Source: an uncultured Caryophanales bacterium
GTDB taxonomy: Bacteria > Bacillota_I > Bacilli_A > RFN20 > CAG-288
Length of the DNA: 64,000 nucleotides
Assembly: GCA_937896065.1 (NCBI GenBank)
Contig: CALBLI010000060.1
Location: 23,920 to 87,919 of the forward strand
Reading direction: 5' to 3'
Shown: piece after piece, positions 61,329 to 64,000 of the stretch
Numbering within the stretch: position 1 is the stretch's first letter
Layout of the letters: the number at the start of each line of letters is the position of its first letter
Notes under the pieces: model-generated
Database searches by the model: none
What the model saw: the letters and a program-made list of their open reading frames with translations, nothing else
What the model was told of the DNA's origin: nothing
Translations under genes and position numbers: made by a program

Positions 61329-63500
61329 TTACCAAAGACCAATGACTCTAGTCATATATCCTGCACCATCATCATCAAAGGTATCAAGATATGTTGATGG
61401 ATCAAGGAAGTCTGGACCCCAACCTGAACCCCAGAATAAGTCCATGTTCATTTTTGCACCGCTCTCAGCTCTATATCCAGAAGCATAATAATCATCTTTT
61501 GAAGCAGAAATGATATTCACTTTAACATTATCAGCACCTAAAGTTCCTTCAATACTTTGCTTAACTGAGTTAGCTTGATTAAGTGATACCTGGTTATCAC
61601 CTAATATGACGACATCAAGTTGAATTGGACCAGATTTTGCCCATTTATCACCTAAATCAACTTTTGCTTGATTTAAAGCTGCAACAGCTCTATTTGGTAA
61701 ATTCCAACCATCTTGGCTATCTTGAACATTGATATTGAGGTTGAGCTTATCAACAAATTTTTGACAAACATCACCATATGATGAGCCAGCAGCAAATGTT
61801 AAACCATCATATGTGACCTCAGTTGATAATTTAACAAGACCTGGAACAGTATACATATTTCTTAAGTTAGTAGAAGCCAAGTCTTGTCCATACCTAACAG
61901 CATTGAATTTAGTTCTATTGAAAGAATACAAGATAGCTTTTCTAAAGTTCTTATTTTGAATAGCATTGAAGTAATCAACATCTTGAGCTTCATTCTTTAA
62001 TGATTTAGCATTACCATTTGATAAGACATGTGTTTGTCTCTTCAGATTTAATGCTCCAAAATATGTTGTTGAATCAGTATCTGATACATAAGCAGAAGCA
62101 TCAAATGTACCATCATCTTTTGCCATCTTCAAGGTACCATTAGATTCACTTAAAGCTAAACCAGAATAGGTACCCTGTTTAATATTTGCATACATCTGAG
62201 TTGGATTTTCACCAGAATCATATGTGAAAGTGATTTTATCTAATTTAACACTTGATGGGTTGTAATAACTTGCATTCTTCTCTAAAACGATTTGACCTCC
62301 AGTACCTGATGCACTATTAGAAGTAATTCTATAAGCACCGCATGATAATATATCGTCTATAGATGAACCATAAGTTCCAGCACCTTTGCCTTCATTTTTA
62401 TATTCACTACCAAATGTACCACCTTTACTAACATAGAAATCCCTTGGAAGTGGAGCAAAAATAGTATAAGCCAGTCTAGATGGGAAGAAAGCTTCTGGAT
62501 TAACTAATTCGATGGTAAGTACATCGCCATTAGCTTTGAATCCCACATCAGCAAAACTACCTCCTGCCAAATATTCTTTGACACCTTTAATGATACCATT
62601 TACAAGCTCTTCGCCACCAGCTTGTGCATCAAGAAGGTGTTGGAAGCCTGCAACAAAATCATCAGCAGTTACATTTCTTTTAACTGTGCCATCTTTATCA
62701 ACCCATTTGACATCACTTCTAATTTTAAATTCATATGTCTTACCATCACCAGAGATTTTATATGGATGACCATTACCATCATAGTTATCAGTTGCAATTG
62801 CACCATGCAAATTACCTAAGTTATCATATTCGACTAAATTATCAATAGTATTAACAAAAATTTCAGAATCGGCAGCAGCTGATGTAGCTTGGGCATCAAA
62901 AGTTTCTGGTGCAGTAGTCCAAGTGGTCACTAGCTCTTTCTTAATTGAATAACCTTTTGATGTGAAATAAGCTTCGGGATCATATGTTCCTTCTCCTTTT
63001 CTTGCTTTATCCCATTGGCTTCTTAAAGTAGAAATATCTTCTTTAGTCAATATTTGACTAGCAATAACTTGACCTTTTAAACGATAGTCATCATTACCTG
63101 CAAAAACATAAGGAATAGTATGTGGAGCAATTCTTGAAATTGCATAACTACCGCCTCTAGAATTGGTTGGTAACATAATTGCACTATCTAATAATAAAGC
63201 TTCAGCTTTAGCATATTTTACATATCTTAAATCAGCATTAGATTGTTCAGCACCAGCAACATCAAGTGCTTCCTTAAATGCTTTAAGCTCATTATCATAG
63301 ATATCCTGATCTTCAATAGCAGCAATATCGTTATTATTTTTTACATCAAATGTCTTCAGTTTATTAACATCAGCTACAATTTCTTTACCAGCATCTGGCG
63401 TAATTGTTGAACTAGTAGGTGAATCATTACCTTTTTTACATCCAGCAAGTGCAAATAATGATAATGCACTGAGAGATAACTTTTTTAAATTTTTTGTCAT
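61329..63500 (-). CDS. oppA: oligopeptide-binding lipoprotein OppA (opp2)
   Basis: 723 residues. Lipobox LFALAGC with Cys about 21, Ser/Thr linker. SBP_bac_5: NVTADDFVAGFQHLLDA, YTIFAPLPRDFY, CGAYRI, NFRKAILYSFNR (about 515), and WGSGWGPDFLDPSTYLDTF close to the end. The protein stops about 25 residues after that motif, where family members usually continue for 80-150 residues; no coding remnant is visible downstream. GGAGG before ATG. Head of opp2. Confidence 0.93.
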   Translation of the reverse strand: MTKNLKKLSLSALSLFALAGCKKGNDSPTSSTITPDAGKEIVADVNKLKTFDVKNNNDIAAIEDQDIYDNELKAFKEALDVAGAEQSNADLRYVKYAKAEALLLDSAIMLPTNSRGGSYAISRIAPHTIPYVFAGNDDYRLKGQVIASQILTKEDISTLRSQWDKARKGEGTYDPEAYFTSKGYSIKKELVTTWTTAPETFDAQATSAAADSEIFVNTIDNLVEYDNLGNLHGAIATDNYDGNGHPYKISGDGKTYEFKIRSDVKWVDKDGTVKRNVTADDFVAGFQHLLDAQAGGEELVNGIIKGVKEYLAGGSFADVGFKANGDVLTIELVNPEAFFPSRLAYTIFAPLPRDFYVSKGGTFGSEYKNEGKGAGTYGSSIDDILSCGAYRITSNSASGTGGQIVLEKNASYYNPSSVKLDKITFTYDSGENPTQMYANIKQGTYSGLALSESNGTLKMAKDDGTFDASAYVSDTDSTTYFGALNLKRQTHVLSNGNAKSLKNEAQDVDYFNAIQNKNFRKAILYSFNRTKFNAVRYGQDLASTNLRNMYTVPGLVKLSTEVTYDGLTFAAGSSYGDVCQKFVDKLNLNINVQDSQDGWNLPNRAVAALNQAKVDLGDKWAKSGPIQLDVVILGDNQVSLNQANSVKQSIEGTLGADNVKVNIISASKDDYYASGYRAESGAKMNMDLFWGSGWGPDFLDPSTYLDTFDDDGAGYMTRVIGLW

Positions 63501-63702
63501 TTTAGTTTAACCTCCAAAATTAAATAAATGAATTTTGCATTTATTTTTAATTCAATGATTGTCGACAAATTCATTGAAGTAAAAATAATCACACGTACAT
63601 TATAAAAAAGCGTTTTTTTCAGTAAAAAACTTTTTTTAATCTTTTAATGAGCTCTTAAATCGCTTTTTGATAAATATTTTTATTAATTGATTTACAAAAC
63701 AC

Positions 63703-63734
<32 letters not shown>

Positions 63735-63755
63735 GCACCAACAACAATATTGTTA

Positions 63756-63761
63756 ATTATA
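63756..63761 (-). promoter_or_regulatory. -10 box of opp2
   Basis: TATAAT on the reverse strand, about 21 nt downstream of the cre-like site. The -35 is weak (TTTACA of the operator at 21-nt spacing), so activation or another factor may be needed. Confidence 0.5.
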
Positions 63762-63782
63762 CTATTGCAAATTTGTTTTTAA

Positions 63783-63796
63783 TGTAAACTCTTACA
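63783..63796. promoter_or_regulatory. cre-like operator upstream of opp2
   Basis: TGTAAACTCTTACA: perfect TGTAA...TTACA arms with CT instead of the central CG of a canonical cre. Same first seven bases and position relative to the promoter as the opp1 site. Confidence 0.5.
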
Positions 63797-63839
63797 TTTT
63801 TTGAACATTGAATTTATTTTTTTTAAAATTATTCTTCAA

Positions 63840-63868
63840 TTGTTATATAAACAATTAAATGTTAAAAT
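63840..63868 (+). promoter_or_regulatory. promoter of the FAD-binding gene
   Basis: TTGTTA (63840-63845), 17-nt spacer, TAAAAT (63863-63868), 13 nt before ATG 63882. The leader would be only a few bases, with a weak GAAGTGA. Confidence 0.45.
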
Positions 63869-63881
63869 TTATGAAGTGATT

Positions 63882-64000
63882 ATGAAAAAGAAAGTTATCT
63901 TATTTGGAGCTGGTCCATCCTCTTTAGCTGCAGCCTATAATTTATCTAAAAACGATGATTATGAAATTCTTATATTAGAGAAAGAGAATTATATTGGTGG
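63882..64000 (+). CDS. FAD/NAD-binding protein, N-terminal fragment
   Basis: 39 residues visible, open to the window edge. Starts with a Rossmann fold VILFGAGPSSLAAAYNL and ends ILEKENYIGG, the dinucleotide-binding beta-alpha-beta plus the E..xxxGG motif found in amine oxidases, phytoene desaturases and UDP-galactopyranose mutase-like flavoproteins. The exact family cannot be told from this piece. Confidence 0.75.
   Translation, partial: MKKKVILFGAGPSSLAAAYNLSKNDDYEILILEKENYIG

Overview
The window is a 64 kb, very AT-rich chromosomal segment from a low-GC Gram-positive bacterium (Bacilli/Mollicutes grade). The gene content and order (rbgA-rnhB-dprA-topA-xer, rimP-nusA-ylxR-infB-rbfA, alaS-ruvX, cdaA, Opp transporters with mycoplasma-like inserts) and the tiny intergenic gaps suggest a reduced, host-associated lineage such as the uncultured gut RF39/RFN20-type bacteria; this placement is inference. 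TGA is a real stop (alaS, dam-free R-M genes, several 4-nt ATGA overlaps) and Trp is TGG, so the standard bacterial code applies, not the mycoplasma code.

Layout. 1-2459: 3'-truncated BspA-like leucine-rich-repeat lipoprotein. 2582-2657: tRNA-Ala(CGC). 2887-6512: plus-strand operon of a zinc-ribbon peptide, priA, an unknown acidic protein and a degenerate phosphoribosyltransferase-like protein. 6509-8013: small proteins and a YeeN-type YebC protein. 8092-11668: PHP phosphatase and fused MacB/FtsX-type ABC transporter. 11785-15806: unknown protein plus HAD phosphatase, a membrane protein, a degenerate NERD protein, deoD. 15875-18004: cdaA and a flavodiiron protein. 18043-26978: the conserved rbgA-rnhB-dprA-topA-xer cluster, interrupted between rnhB and dprA by an HhaI-like restriction-modification system. 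27098-30126: alaS-ruvX. 30253-34421: heterodimeric ABC exporter, GNAT, small membrane protein. 34539-40096: rimP-nusA-ylxR-infB-rbfA with an attenuator-like leader hairpin and terminator. 40048-41381: truB and a membrane protein, reversed. 41432-44594: rpsO, nitroreductase, BaiN-like flavoprotein, DUF5677-like protein. 44591-63500: two tandem oligopeptide-transport operons (opp1: 53262 to 44591; opp2: 63500 to 53585). 63882-64000: start of an FAD-binding protein.

How it works together. The two Opp operons (about 19 kb) point to a peptide-dependent lifestyle. Both are preceded by the same cre-like operator core (TGTAAAC..TTAC), both have an inverted repeat between oppA and oppB, and both carry unusual insertions in their ATPases or permeases. 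The opp2 leader also carries a perfect (TTA)10 tract that could vary in length. Several first-in-transcript genes have a good -10 box only 6-13 nt before the start codon and no Shine-Dalgarno, which suggests leaderless mRNAs beside otherwise strong AGGAGG-type starts. Convergent gene pairs repeatedly overlap by a few bases and hide long hairpins inside coding ends.

All assignments are from reading the sequence and recalled family features; no alignment or search was run. Many starts were moved downstream of the longest open frame because a Shine-Dalgarno sits just before an internal ATG/GTG; these are stated per gene.
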